This document shows positions 55,079 to 64,000 of a stretch of DNA of 64,000 bases, piece by piece (positions within the stretch are counted from its first letter, which is position 1; each line of letters opens with the position of its first letter). The position numbers and the translations under genes were made by a program. The notes beneath the pieces were generated by a model. That model did not search any database and had not been told where the DNA came from. It saw nothing but the letters and a program-made list of their open reading frames with translations. Source of the stretch: Mixia osmundae IAM 14324 (taxonomy: Eukaryota > Basidiomycota > Mixiomycetes > Mixiales > Mixiaceae); assembly GCF_000708205.1 (NCBI RefSeq), contig NW_014575562.1, positions 1,616 to 65,615 of the forward strand. The letters run 5' to 3'.

Positions 55079-55957
55079 TTATGGATGAGTCTCTGTCGAA
55101 CAGCGGACCGAATCCGCCTCGTTTGCCAGTCTGAGGATCGTTTCGAGCGAGGTCATGATGAGGTCGGGGTCATGTAAGTCAAGCAAGGTGAGCATGGCAT
55201 TGGCGAGTGACTCTGATCGGTATGCAGTGACGAAGAGGCGGATGAGTCGGTCTGATGCAAGCCATGTATCTATGACGGTCCACTGAGTGATATGCGAGAC
55301 CACAAAGCCGAATTGCTCTAGAGCGCCAAGGCCTGGAGTGACCCTCGAACGTAGCGGTTGACTAGCATCGTACTTGAGGTGCGGCGGAGTTGCAGGCGGG
55401 AAGGTGACGGGCTCGCAAATGGACAGATCGACCAAGGTGGGTGAGGATGAGCGTGTGCGTGTCTCTGAGGAGAGTATGGAAGCTCCATCGCTGATGCAGC
55501 TATCGACTGATACTTCTTCGTCCTCGACCTCTTGCTGATCGTGCAGAGTGGAGAGCAAGTGACCGAGAGCGGAGAGAGAGGCCCAGATCGCTTGCCATTT
55601 CGGCGCCATGCCGTCGAATCTGATCGTTCCCAAGCTCGATCTGACTACGCCTGCGCGAGCACAAGCAGCCTCGAATGACGCTTGTGAAGTTGTGCCGGTC
55701 TCGATGTCGTATCGTATCTCGGTACGTAGCTTGGTGACGGCATCGTAGATGAATTTGCGGTATTTGACCTGGCTCATCAAGCGGCGAACTGCCGGGCATC
55801 CCGCTTGAAACTCTGGCGTGCTGCTGAGAGATTGATGCACTTGCTCGTATATGGCTGCCGTAGGGCGCTGAGGCTTGGGGTCCTTGCACAACCCATACAG
55901 CGTGTCAAAGAGCATGTTCAGCTGGGCGGCCGTCATGGGCTCTTTGGAGACCATCAT
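55079..55957 (-). CDS. Uncharacterised protein, intact member of a tandem pair
   Basis: A single-exon gene of 292 residues from ATG 55957 (MMVSKEPMTAAQLNMLFDTL). Predicted mostly helical: an N-terminal helical module (LFDTLYGLCKD ... YEQVHQSLSSTPEFQ), a second module (KYRKFIYDAVTKLRTEIRYD, ASFEAACARAGVVRSSL, APKWQAIWASLSALGHLLST), an acidic/Ser linker (EVEDEEVSVDSCISDGASIL), and a C-terminal helical part (SDRLIRLFVTAYRSESLANA with LHDPDLIMTSLETILRLA). No signal peptide, TM segment or recognised domain. It lies next to a decayed copy and so belongs to a lineage-specific, duplicating family. Confidence 0.65.
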   Translation of the reverse strand: MMVSKEPMTAAQLNMLFDTLYGLCKDPKPQRPTAAIYEQVHQSLSSTPEFQAGCPAVRRLMSQVKYRKFIYDAVTKLRTEIRYDIETGTTSQASFEAACARAGVVRSSLGTIRFDGMAPKWQAIWASLSALGHLLSTLHDQQEVEDEEVSVDSCISDGASILSSETRTRSSSPTLVDLSICEPVTFPPATPPHLKYDASQPLRSRVTPGLGALEQFGFVVSHITQWTVIDTWLASDRLIRLFVTAYRSESLANAMLTLLDLHDPDLIMTSLETILRLANEADSVRCSTETHP

Positions 55958-56146
55958 TGCCGCTTCATCTGGCTCGTTCCGAGACGTATGAACCAGAGGC
56001 TGAGAAAGGGAGTCCGGCCGAGGAGGACGATGTTACGAGCGTGCGTCGCCAGGCCACAGCCCGCCAGCCGGTAGGGCGCGTCCTCTGGCTGACACACATC
56101 GACGCACTCACCCACTCACTCTCCCTCGCCTGGCTGTCGGCGAGAG

Positions 56147-57312
56147 ATGAGCAACCCGAACAAGTTTGCCGGCATCGCTAACGGCAAGGCGAGACAGTCA
56201 CACAAGCAGAGTACTGCTTCGCCCTTGCCCTCATCGAGTAGCACGCCCAAGCCGACCGCTTTGACGGCGCCATCTGCAACTCCCCATGTGGACGCCTTTC
56301 TCGGTCGACGGATGGTGGAGTACTCGAGCGAGAACGACAAGTGTCCGGTGTGCAAGTATGACCGCTACTCGAACCCGAAGCTGCGCCTGCTCGTCTCGAG
56401 ATGCTACCACAAGATGTGTGAATCCTGTATCGACAGACTCTTCACCCTTGGACCGGAGCCATGTCCCCAGTGCGGCACCGTCATTCGCAAGTCTGGCTTC
56501 CTGCCGCAGACGTTCGAAGATCTGGGCGTGGAGAAGGAGATTGTCATCAGGAAGAGACTGGCAAAGTCGTTCAACAAGAGGCAGACTGACTTCAAAGAAC
56601 TCAAGTACTACAACGACTACCTCGAGCAGGTAGAAGAGATCACTTTCAATCTCATCAACGGCGTCGACCTGCTAGAGACCGAAGAGAGGATACAGAAATT
56701 CCAAAAGGAGAACAGCGATCTCATTACGAGCAATAGGCAGTCGAGCCTGCGCGAGGCAGAATCTATCAAGCAAAGGGAGGCTCAAGACATCAAGTCTCGT
56801 CACTTGAAAGCGCAGCAGCTACGGGACGCAGAACGAGAAGAAGAGCTCGAGCTCGAGCGCAGCAGGGACCAAGTCATTGCCGAGCTGGTACGCTCCTCTC
56901 CCACCATGTGATGACTCATCTGAACGCGTCAGCCGGACAGGAATCGACCGACAAGTCTGCCAAGCGTATCGTCAAGAAGCATGCACGAGAAGTGGCAGCA
57001 CACCAGATCGACACCACGACCTCGCGCTCTACTGCCGGCTACAACTTTGCCGGTCTGATCAGTGCAGAGGACCAGATGGGCATTGACGAGAAAGAACAAG
57101 AAGAGCTGGATATCGATGGCGAACTCGGACGATGGGATGACTATACGACTTTGTACGACGTACCTGCCGATGCCAAGGCTTACCAAGACGAAGAGATGCT
57201 CAAGATCACTCAGAGTGCCCTCGTACAAGCCGGAGGCTACAGCATCCTGCCAGTCTGGAACAGATCCATTCAGCTCGCACTTGGCTCACTGTTCCGACCG
57301 CTAGAGGCCTAG
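56147..57312 (+). CDS. TFB3: TFB3/MAT1, TFIIH CAK-assembly RING subunit
   Basis: The RING subunit of TFIIH, linking the kinase module (Kin28-Ccl1 / CDK7-cyclin H) to the core for transcription and nucleotide excision repair. Exon 1 56147-56887, intron 56888-56940 (53 bases, phase 0), exon 2 56941-57312. C3HC4 RING: DKCPVCKYDRYSNPKLRLLV, SRCYHKMCESCIDRLFT and PEPCPQCGTVIRKSGF. The family hallmark QTFEDLGVEKEIVIRKRLAK and SFNKRQTDFKELKYYNDYLE follow, then the coiled coil (EEITFNLINGVDLLETEERI, QKFQKENSDLI). The C-terminal part (TAGYNFAGLISAEDQMGIDE, ALVQAGGYSILPVWNRSIQL) is the kinase-module-binding segment. A 45-residue Ser/Thr/Pro-rich leader precedes the RING. 370 residues. Ends 8 bases before the convergent TOM70. 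Confidence 0.95.
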
Positions 57313-57320
57313 TCACTCTG

Positions 57321-59825
57321 TTACTCATGTTGTCGTATATTGCTACGTCTGTCCTCATGACGGGTGCTTTGGCTACAGCGTTCTCTCTCATCATGCATCT
57401 GACCCCAGCTTGAATTGCGCTGCTTGCTGTTAGCGATGGGAGACATCAGCTTGCTCTGCTGCATTCCTAACCCGAGACTCACCTCTGGGTAATGTTTGAC
57501 AAAGTCTAGTTGAGCTTCTGCTGCCGCGACATATGAGATGGCATTGACGAGCTCGACCTCTGTTCTGGCCAGCTCGACAGCTCGGTTGAACAGCTTTGCA
57601 GCTGCCGGAATCTGGTTCTGCTGTAGCTTGAGCTGCGCGCATGTCGCCACGGCAACATCGCAATTCTCGTCGATTGTGATGGCGCGTTGACATAGTTGCT
57701 CGGCTTGCGCAAAGTCTTGATTCCACGTGAAGACACAGAGCGCCTGGTTCACTAATGGCAGCACGTTGACTGGTTTTGGACTGTAAGCAAATGAAGCTGT
57801 TTCAGCTCAAGTGAAGCAGCAGACAGCGAGTCCCTACCCCGCAAGATTCATTTCGACGGCTTTGGCAAAAGCAGCATAGGCTTCTTCGAATTTCTTGAGA
57901 TCGAGCAAGACCTCGCCATAGTAATTATGTATCTCGCCGCTCGTGGTACCGAATTCACGCAGGCCTTTTTCGAACGCCTTGAGTGCTCTCGCTTGGGAAC
58001 CTGCCTTGTAGTATGCGACTGCGAGTTGGATGTGGCTATAGATGAAGGCTCGATCGAGCGTGACAGACTTCTTGTACTCTTCGATTGCCTTTGTATAGTC
58101 GCCCATGATGAAGTGCACCTGGCCGCGATGATAATATCTGTCCAGCCGACAAGAGATGAGTAGGAGCCGTCAGCGAGCCAAGATCACTGACATGTCCGGA
58201 TCATCAGGATTGACAGAGACAGCCTGATCAAAGTCGGCAAACGCATCCTGGGTCTGTCCTAGCTCCATGTGGACGCTTGCCTTCTTGACCCAGGTCTGTG
58301 CGACACTGGGCGCCAGGTCTGTCGATCTGTCGAGATCGGGTAGGGCTTCCTTTGCTTTGCCCATGATGAACCTGTATCCCATACAAAGTGTCAGCCATTC
58401 GCGCGATGCTGAGGGCTGCATAAGTCACCTCATCGTGCCTCGCATGTTGAGAGCATAAGCTTCGAGCTCAGGAGAGCTGATACCTTGGCCAAGCGACTCG
58501 TCAAAGAGCTGATAAGCGTGGGTGTAGTCCTTGGCATCGAGCGCATCGCAGGCCAGACTCAGTGTCTGTACGCCCTGTTCGGCTTCTGCTGGCATGTCTG
58601 GTCGTGCCCCTGTCCGCGCATGATCAGCGAGTGCATCCTAGGATAGTAGGGGGCGCACTGGGACGGAAGGCTTCCATGTAGGCGCGGATGAAGGTCGGGC
58701 TCGGCATGCGAGGCTCTCTTGTTTCCATGATTCTCTGGGCTTTCGCGACTGAGAAGGCCTTCATGACCCGCTCTACCGCTTCCGCGGTTGCTGGGGTGTT
58801 GAACTGCTCCAGAATTGCGGCTGCGGTGAAATCTGCGCACATCGAAGCGGACTCAGCTGAAATGAAGCTGTCCCCTCAAAGAAACGTGCCACAAAGCGCT
58901 GCGTAGAGCTTCTCCTCTTCGCCTGTTGACTCCCTTGCGTTTGCTCGACGTACGAGAGCTTTCACATAGGTCGGATCGAGGGCCAGGGCTTTTGTTGTGT
59001 CTTCGATGACGCGCTCTGGTTGCCCAATGTTTGCATAGCCTGTCCGTCGCCTCGCACTCTTGAGCTCTCAGATCAGGCTTCAAAGACGTTCACGGACATG
59101 CAGCGCGGTTGGAGAAGTAGACTGCTGCCTCTTCGTGTCTGAGCGCCTGAGTATAATATTCGATGGCTTTCTCGAAGCTCTTGCTCGCGTAGGAGCTGTT
59201 GCCTTTGGCCTTGAGGGCGTCTGCTGCTGCGTGCTTGTCCTGCCAGCCGTGTGGTGTCAGGCGTGTACATGCCTGCAGATGTCAAGGTTACCTCGCGCGA
59301 CCAAGTCTTGAGCTCTTTTGTCAGGGTTCAGTGACGCAGCTTCACATGATCTCAACACGGCTCACCTTGATCAGTAGGATATGCATCAGCCTCCTCGACG
59401 GTTGCAGAAGTAGCTTTCTTTGCGGGCCTCCTCTTGCGATGCTTCTTTCGGCCGGCTGTACCTGGCTGACCGGCCTGATTCGCGTCTGTCTCCTCACCCG
59501 AAGCGCTCTCGCCTTCTTCCTTGCTCGACCGCCTGTCCTTCCTCGTCCGTGGGGCATTGCTCGCGCTGGCATAGTAGTAGATCCCACCAGAGAGCAAGAC
59601 GACGCCCGCAGCTGCGAGGACTGCTCTCTTGTTGTCTTTGACAAAGTCGCTGACCCGATCGACGAGCGAGGTTGATGCAGATGCACTGCTTGGCTGTGTG
59701 GCGTTGCCGGGCAATAGTGAGCCGCCTGTGCCGGGCGCTAGGTTGCCCGTGGCAGGCAGACGATCAGCGTTTTGCAGGAAAGGTGCGCCGCCTGGGAATG
59801 CCGGTACTCGTCCCGATGAGGCCAT
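57321..59825 (-). CDS. TOM70: TOM70, mitochondrial outer-membrane import receptor
   Basis: The receptor that docks Hsp70/Hsp90-bound precursors (for example carriers) at the mitochondrial surface. ATG 59825, polar leader, one TM near residues 65-85 (RAVLAAAGVVLLSGGIYYYA), a basic/acidic linker (GRKKHRKRRPAKKATSA), then TPRs: DALKAKGNSSYASKSFEKAI with EYYTQALRHEEAAVYFSNRA, ALALDPTYVKALVRRANA, and the middle region FTAAAILEQFNTPATAEAVE. C-terminal TPRs follow (AYALNMRGTMR-type, TWVKKASVHMELGQTQDAFA, MGDYTKAIEEYKKSVTLDRA, LAVAYYKAGSQARALKAFEK, FTWNQDFAQAEQLCQRAITI). The end ISYVAAAEAQLDFVKHYPEV is typical; the last about 45 residues after GLGMQQ may be a read-through of a final intron. Many short introns. 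Confidence 0.92.
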
Positions 59826-60235
59826 GGCAGCTGACTGTAGCTACCGATGGGCCACAGCCGAGCTCTGTCGATGTCGTGGAGGCTCCTCGGTGGCAGGACA
59901 GAGTGCAACAGCCGACGGCGAGCAGGCGCAGAGCTTATAAGCCTGATGATCGATTGATCCAGTAAATGCCACGCGTCTATGATGCTCACGGCTTGATGTT
60001 GACTGCTCGCCGGACTCTTGAAGCGATCTTGTAGGTCAACTGTGCTCTTCACGATCTCTAAACTTCCGGAGCTAGGCCGTCCATGATCGCAGGCTGACGA
60101 GTGCAGCGCGCAAAGTCCCTGAAGTCTGCAAAACGCGCTCAAGCTCCTTACTCTTTGCCACGACCACAGAAGACGATCAAGCGCACTCGCTGACTCATCC
60201 CTCGCGCCCTGCAGAACGCTAGAAGAGCACCAATC
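59826..60235. promoter_or_regulatory. Divergent intergenic region, TOM70 / SUMO
   Basis: 410 bases between the two start codons (59825 minus, 60236 plus). No open frame with a recognisable product and no named motif. By position it holds the promoters of both genes. A GA-rich segment near 60170-60235 leads into the SUMO start. Confidence 0.4.
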
Positions 60236-60698
60236 ATGTCGGACACCGAGCCCCAACCGAAGCCAGAAGGTGGCTCTGAGCACATCAACGTCAGTCGAGA
60301 TCAGAGCAGTTTCCCTGAAATAACGCCAAGCTGACGTGTTCCGCTCGATTGCCAGATCAAAGTGACCGACTCGGGAGGTCAAGAGACCCATTTCAAGATC
60401 AAGATGGCGACCAAACTCACCAAACTCGTCAGTCCTCGTCGAGCTTGTGCTTTGCTTTACAGCGCTGATCGCAATCCGCAGATGACCGCCTACGCGGACA
60501 GACAAGGCGCAGCTGCCAACTCCGTACGATTTCTGTACGACGGTAGACGGCTGACCGGCAATGAGACGCCGCAAGAACTGGACATGGAGGACGGAGATAC
60601 GATCGAGTGCCACATCGAGCAGGTCGGTCGCGTCTGATCTCAAAATCACTCACAGCACTGATCCATGCTCCCTCCTGTTGCAGCTGGGTGGCTTGTAG
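60236..60698 (+). CDS. SMT3: SUMO (SMT3), ubiquitin-like modifier
   Basis: Precursor of the small ubiquitin-like modifier. Four exons: 60236-60289, 60356-60427, 60482-60622 and 60684-60698, 93 residues. MSDTEPQPKPEGGSEHIN is followed by IKVTDSGGQETHFKIKMATK, LTKLMTAYADRQGAAANSVR, FLYDGRRLTGNETPQELDME and DGDTIECHIEQ. The last exon is 15 bases and reads LGGL stop. It supplies the Gly-Gly needed for conjugation plus one residue for Ulp1-type proteases to remove. The intron before it (60623-60683, 61 bases, GTCGGT...TTGCAG) is in frame for two codons, so reading through gives a false end without Gly-Gly. The N-terminal tail has no obvious psiKxE site, so chain formation through it is not evident. 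Confidence 0.95.
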
Positions 60699-60954
60699 AC
60701 AGACTGTGCGAGAGGTTGTGGTCTCATTATATCGCCTTCCGCTCGGCCTTCTGCTCGTCTATCCGACGGCATCAGACTTTACTGTCTTTTTCTTCGATGC
60801 AGTCTGTATACGTTGCCTTCGTCGCCTCGAGCGACTGAAGATGCGCCCACTTCAGCACTTGCACCCAGACTTTGACAAAAAAACTGCAGAGTGGCCGACG
60901 CGATCGACAACCACAGCCCAATCTCGCCTCCAACCCTCCTGGTTGCCGTCCTCG

Positions 60955-61570
60955 ATGTTGCTCATTCCACAAGCACTGTCCCTCGCTTGCATAGCTCTGA
61001 GTCATGCCAGCCCGGTAACCGCAACGTGACGAGTCTCCAAGCTTGCGCAGATGAAAGTCTGCCCAAGTTTGATCTGTCCGCTGTGAGCTTCACCCTGTTG
61101 ACCATCGACGAAAAGTATGAACGCTCTGCAGATTCCTACAAGGGATGGACGCGCTTGCATACCGCAGCAGAGACAGTCAAATTTAGCGATGTCTACGTCT
61201 ATCTGGACGCTTACAAAACGCCCCAAGGCACGCCAACGCGAGTCGAATCGACCGCCGTGCGATATCCCTATGCCATCTAGAAGCCAGCTTGTTTTGCGTT
61301 TCTGCAGCGATCTCCTCCGCATACCATGGACATCGAGTCCAAAGTTCAACCGAGTATTCGACTCCTTATGGTACGACTCGTGGCTACGTCGTCAACTTTC
61401 ACTTCTACGGCCCGCGCTCGTCAGCCGCTCGTGTTGGAACTTCGACTCATTTGAGGCGCATGCAGCCTTCTTGCCAGCTTGGACGTTTCCATACGGAGAC
61501 TGTCGCTCAGTGGTATGATCGGCTCCCTGGCTGTTACGAGCCAGAGCCATTTACAGCCGTTCGAATGTAG
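60955..61570 (+). CDS. Probable secreted protein, exon structure partly resolved
   Basis: ATG 60955 gives a signal peptide (MLLIPQALSLACIAL). An intron with GTCATG donor and TCCAAG acceptor joins it in phase to TCADESLPKFDLSAVSFTLL, then TIDEKYERSADSYKGWTRLH and FSDVYVYLDAYKTPQGTP. A second coding block (ISSAYHGHRVQSSTEYSTPY, GYVVNFHFYGPRSSAARV, TVAQWYDRLPGCYEPEPFTA) runs to a stop at 61568-61570. The join between blocks (about 61250-61310, acceptor TTCTGCAG) is not settled, because no donor gave the right phase. About 190 residues. No known domain. Confidence 0.45.
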
Positions 61571-62048
61571 AGAATCCAAACGAATCTCATCCTCGATTTC
61601 AGAGCGGGTATATCGCAGGTCCCGACCTTGACCGCAGCCTACTCTTCTTCTGCCCCAGACAAGATCATATAAGAACCGGGCTCGGAAGGCCTGATGTACA
61701 TCCGCTTCGCCAGAAGGCCTCGCGATGAGGATACACGCCAATAAGCAGATTGTGCAAATACATGGCCGTTTAAAGTCCCGACTATCCCAATAAGATACAG
61801 GTCAGTCTGTCAAGAGGGGATTTGCAAGCTTTTGCTGACGCGTAGCCTCCCTGCAGACTTGTCAAAGGTCTACAAGAAATCTTTTCCGGCCGTTGCGAGA
61901 GCGCGTCCCGGGCCTGCGAGCTAGGGGATTCCTCCGATGCTGCGCACCCCGCTCCGTCATTCAGGAGCCGTTGACTCCGCAGTTGTCTGACCCCTGCGTC
62001 AGCATTGCAAATTGCCGTCGGCACGATTGTTCATGTCTACGCGCACAA
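61571..62048. other. Intergenic, nothing recognised
   Basis: 478 bases between two secreted-protein genes. Neither strand shows a coherent exon or a named element. It presumably contains the promoter of the 62049 gene. Confidence 0.45.
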
Positions 62049-63010
62049 ATGCTCGCCCTTCTCGCAGCCTTACTGAACGCGTCCTCATGGGTCCTTGCTT
62101 CTCCTGTCAGCCACACAATGTCCAAGCAAGTCGATCTGCCATCTCCCAACGAGTCAGCAGCTCTTTCGCCGATCATGTGCGCCGTTGCAATGCTCTGCAT
62201 GACAACAACTAAGACTCATACGAGCGCAGTGTGACCGGGCCATACCTCGCGTTTCCTCATACTTGGCAGATCACCTGTCAGTATTCGATCTGGCCGACAA
62301 TCTGGCCTGCCCCTCCTCATGAATGGATGAGACAGTGTCCTACCATGCTCGGGTGCAAGTGAATCGAACGATGCGCACAGTCAGCGCTCGTAACGTGCTC
62401 CTCAACGTCGTAGCAAGCAGAAGACCCCACTACCCAAGGAATGTATGGGAAACAACAGCCGTACATTCGTCTCGTTCCGATCGGCGCGCCTGTGCTCAGC
62501 TCTTCCATCAGGTCACGGGCAGCCCCTTTGTAACCGTCTCCAACCACTTTCGCGGCGAGGATTACAATCAGCGCGGCGAGTTTGCGCTATTCGAAGCAAC
62601 CGAGACCATTATAGGCGAACGTGAGCGCACTTCTCAGCCGCGCCGCTTCATTTTGATCGTGGCACAGCTCGAGTCACGCCTTGGAACGATCCTCTTGAAG
62701 ACTGCTGTCGCGTAGTCAGTCCTATCTCGCATTGCTTGCGTCACTCACAGGCAGCAGGCGATTCGCTGGTCTTACAACCTCAACATGGACACTGGTGAGC
62801 TTTCGCCTATCTCACGTGCGCAAGCTGAAACTGTTCTCCCCAGGCAGACTCAAATACAGGAGACCTGTTATCAGCGTGCAAGTGATGCACTCAACGTGCA
62901 CTGCGCGTGCTGACTAATTGGCTCTCAGCATCAACGGCGGAGCGCGCTGGAATGCAGGCGATCCTTTCTGTCCTCGTGACGTCGAGATCGAGGCTTGTAA
63001 GGAAGACACA
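62049..63010 (+). CDS. Probable secreted protein, exon structure unresolved
   Basis: ATG 62049 gives a signal peptide (MLALLAALLNASSWVLASP). Coding-looking blocks follow in changing frames: VTGPYLAFPHTWQITCQYSI with WPAPPHEWMRQCPTMLG (about 62230-62350), DYNQRGEFALFEATETII (about 62560-62610), QAIRWSYNLNMDTG (about 62757-62795) and INGGARWNAGDPFCPRDVEI with EACKEDTL (about 62930-63015). A clear intron GTGAGC...CCCCAG links MDTG to RLKYRRPVISVQ. Others are uncertain; one candidate (ending CTCTCAG at 62928) would be only 33 bases. Five or more introns of the usual size would be needed. End not established. No known domain. Confidence 0.4.
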
Positions 63011-63196
63011 TTGGTGCGGATATGCTGGCTAATAATGAGCAGATGATGGCCAGCCGGAATACCAGCTCATCTGGCGCGATTGGACGGGCACCCCTGCTGA
63101 TCAACCTGCGACGCAATAATACTTGGCCTGCAACATTACTCCATACGTCTTGCTCCTGCAATTTGTCCTGCTCGTATTTCGCCAGCTTGCTTGTGC

Positions 63197-63772
63197 ATGA
63201 TGCAAAGCGCACTACTATGCCACTTGCTGCCTATCCTGTCGGTTACTCTCGCTTTCCCGGCAGGGTATACTGCCAATGATACGCGGATACACAATCTTGC
63301 AAACCTCGCAGGAACGACCTTGATCTCCTCAAGAGAAGCAATGTACACCGGCGGCTTTGATCGCCCATACGCACACTGGCGGGCGGCCATAGCGGGGGCC
63401 CAGGATCGAGATAGCCTCGAACTTGGGGAGATACCATGTCGGTCCTGATGCAGTCCGCCAAGGCTGCACTGACGAAGGGCGCGGTTAGCTACGTGTCCCG
63501 GTTCAGAGCTGACCGTACCGGATACATCAGCAGTGTTCGAACACACACTCGTACATGTCGTCGGATCATACAGCTCACAAAGCCACAGACTGGAGTTTGA
63601 GATGCTGCCGGTATTTCCTATCCGAGCTGGTCTGTGGAACAGCGGAATTGGGGCAACGCAGATCACTAACAAACCATCGTTGAGGCTGCACCCAAACGTG
63701 TTCTCGCAGAGCATCGGAACCGACTACGATCTTGTCTGGTTCGCGCTGGACGAGCTACCTCTGAGCGCGTGA
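63197..63772 (+). CDS. Secreted protein of unknown function, three exons
   Basis: Exons 63197-63342, 63404-63483 and 63531-63772 join in frame to 155 residues; introns of 61 and 47 bases. Signal peptide MMQSALLCHLLPILSVTLAF, then GYTANDTRIHNLANLAGTTL. The mature part reads IEIASNLGRYHVGPDAVRQG, CTDEGRAVFEHTLVHVVGSY, RLEFEMLPVFPIRAGLWNSG and LHPNVFSQSIGTDYDLVWFA, ending DELPLSA. CTDEGRAVFEHTLVHVV lines up loosely with CSEQGLFAFDAALQILVL of the 51499 gene, and the order of following strands is similar. A distant paralogy is possible. The stop could be part of an intron (a GTGAAT donor overlaps it), so the gene may continue past the window. Confidence 0.55.
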
Positions 63773-64000
63773 ATACGACGACACGCCTCACCCTTCGCCT
63801 AGCTGACGATCTTGTAGCTCTGATCATGCCGTGGGATGATCTAATGGACAGATGCTGCTACTGTGTCGGTTCAGATCGGATGTTCTCATCAACCGGTCGT
63901 GAAGCACAAGTCGCAGCCGTCTAGCCTTGAATTTTGGCATCAATGTGGGATCCGGCAAGCCGTTTTTGACGATGACGGGTACGAATCTCATAGTCTGATG
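63773..64000. other. Window end, possible further exons
   Basis: 228 bases with short open stretches (for example LNFGINVGSGKPFLTMTG-like reading near 63928-63980). That reading resembles the glycine-bearing strands of the secreted genes upstream and could be the next exon of the 63197 gene. Not enough to call. Confidence 0.25.

Noticed and set aside
60600-60640. A SUMO lacking the C-terminal Gly-Gly (ending QVGRV).
   Set aside because: It is intron read-through. A good donor and acceptor add the exon LGGL in phase 0.
62895-62928. A 33-base intron in the 62049 gene.
   Set aside because: It restores frame and has a good branch site, but is shorter than every other intron here and the surrounding gene model is unresolved, so I do not claim it.

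Overview
This window is nuclear DNA from a compact fungal genome, most likely a basidiomycete. That placement is an inference. It rests on the eukaryotic gene content, on many short introns (mostly 40-60 bases, GT...AG, with CTRAY-like branch sites), and on fungal-type genes such as MCD4, NFS1, SCD6, HGH1, a GRAM/TBC/EF-hand protein, an LPMO-like protein and a hybrid histidine kinase. Genes lie on both strands with very small gaps. Several convergent pairs end 8-30 bases apart, and divergent pairs share promoters of 42-153 bases. I saw no operon, CRISPR array, rRNA, convincing tRNA or recognisable transposon.

Layout. Positions 1 to about 4.2 kb are gene-poor, peppered with N, and hold only a fragment of an NmrA-like gene. 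From 4.3 to 13.9 kb come SCD6/LSM14, a large TBC-domain Rab GAP, a secreted LPMO-like protein, an F-box protein, a short two-exon gene for mitochondrial ribosomal protein bL34m, and an HAD phosphatase. From 14 to 26 kb are a DCAF11-type WD40 protein, a PNGase A-type amidase, NFS1, an MFS exporter, an amidase-signature enzyme and HGH1. From 26 to 38 kb are TRAPPC13, TMA7, a small membrane protein, RRP6, a peroxisomal PCS60-like acyl-CoA synthetase ending in SKL, a small secreted protein, mL46 and MCD4. From 38 to 50 kb are a hybrid histidine kinase, an ETFRF1/LYRM5 homologue, SNX4/ATG24, DNA ligase I and a DUF726 (TMCO4/MIL1-type) hydrolase.

From about 50 kb the character changes. Intron-rich genes for secreted proteins without recognisable domains (50.8-53.8 kb and 60.9-63.8 kb) flank a block with a tandem pair of unknown paralogues (one apparently decayed), TFB3 of TFIIH, TOM70 and SUMO. 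Two of the secreted genes (51.5 and 63.2 kb) may be distant paralogues. This is the most accessory-looking part of the window.

Many functions meet in the mitochondrion: NFS1 (Fe-S sulfur donor), bL34m and mL46 (ribosome), ETFRF1 (electron-transfer flavoprotein), TOM70 (import) and perhaps a long isoform of DNA ligase I. The rest is mostly housekeeping: RNA decay (RRP6, SCD6), trafficking (TRAPPC13, SNX4, the TBC GAP), GPI anchors (MCD4) and transcription/repair (TFB3, ligase). Exon joins were read by eye from splice signals, phase and family motifs. Boundaries marked uncertain should be treated as such.
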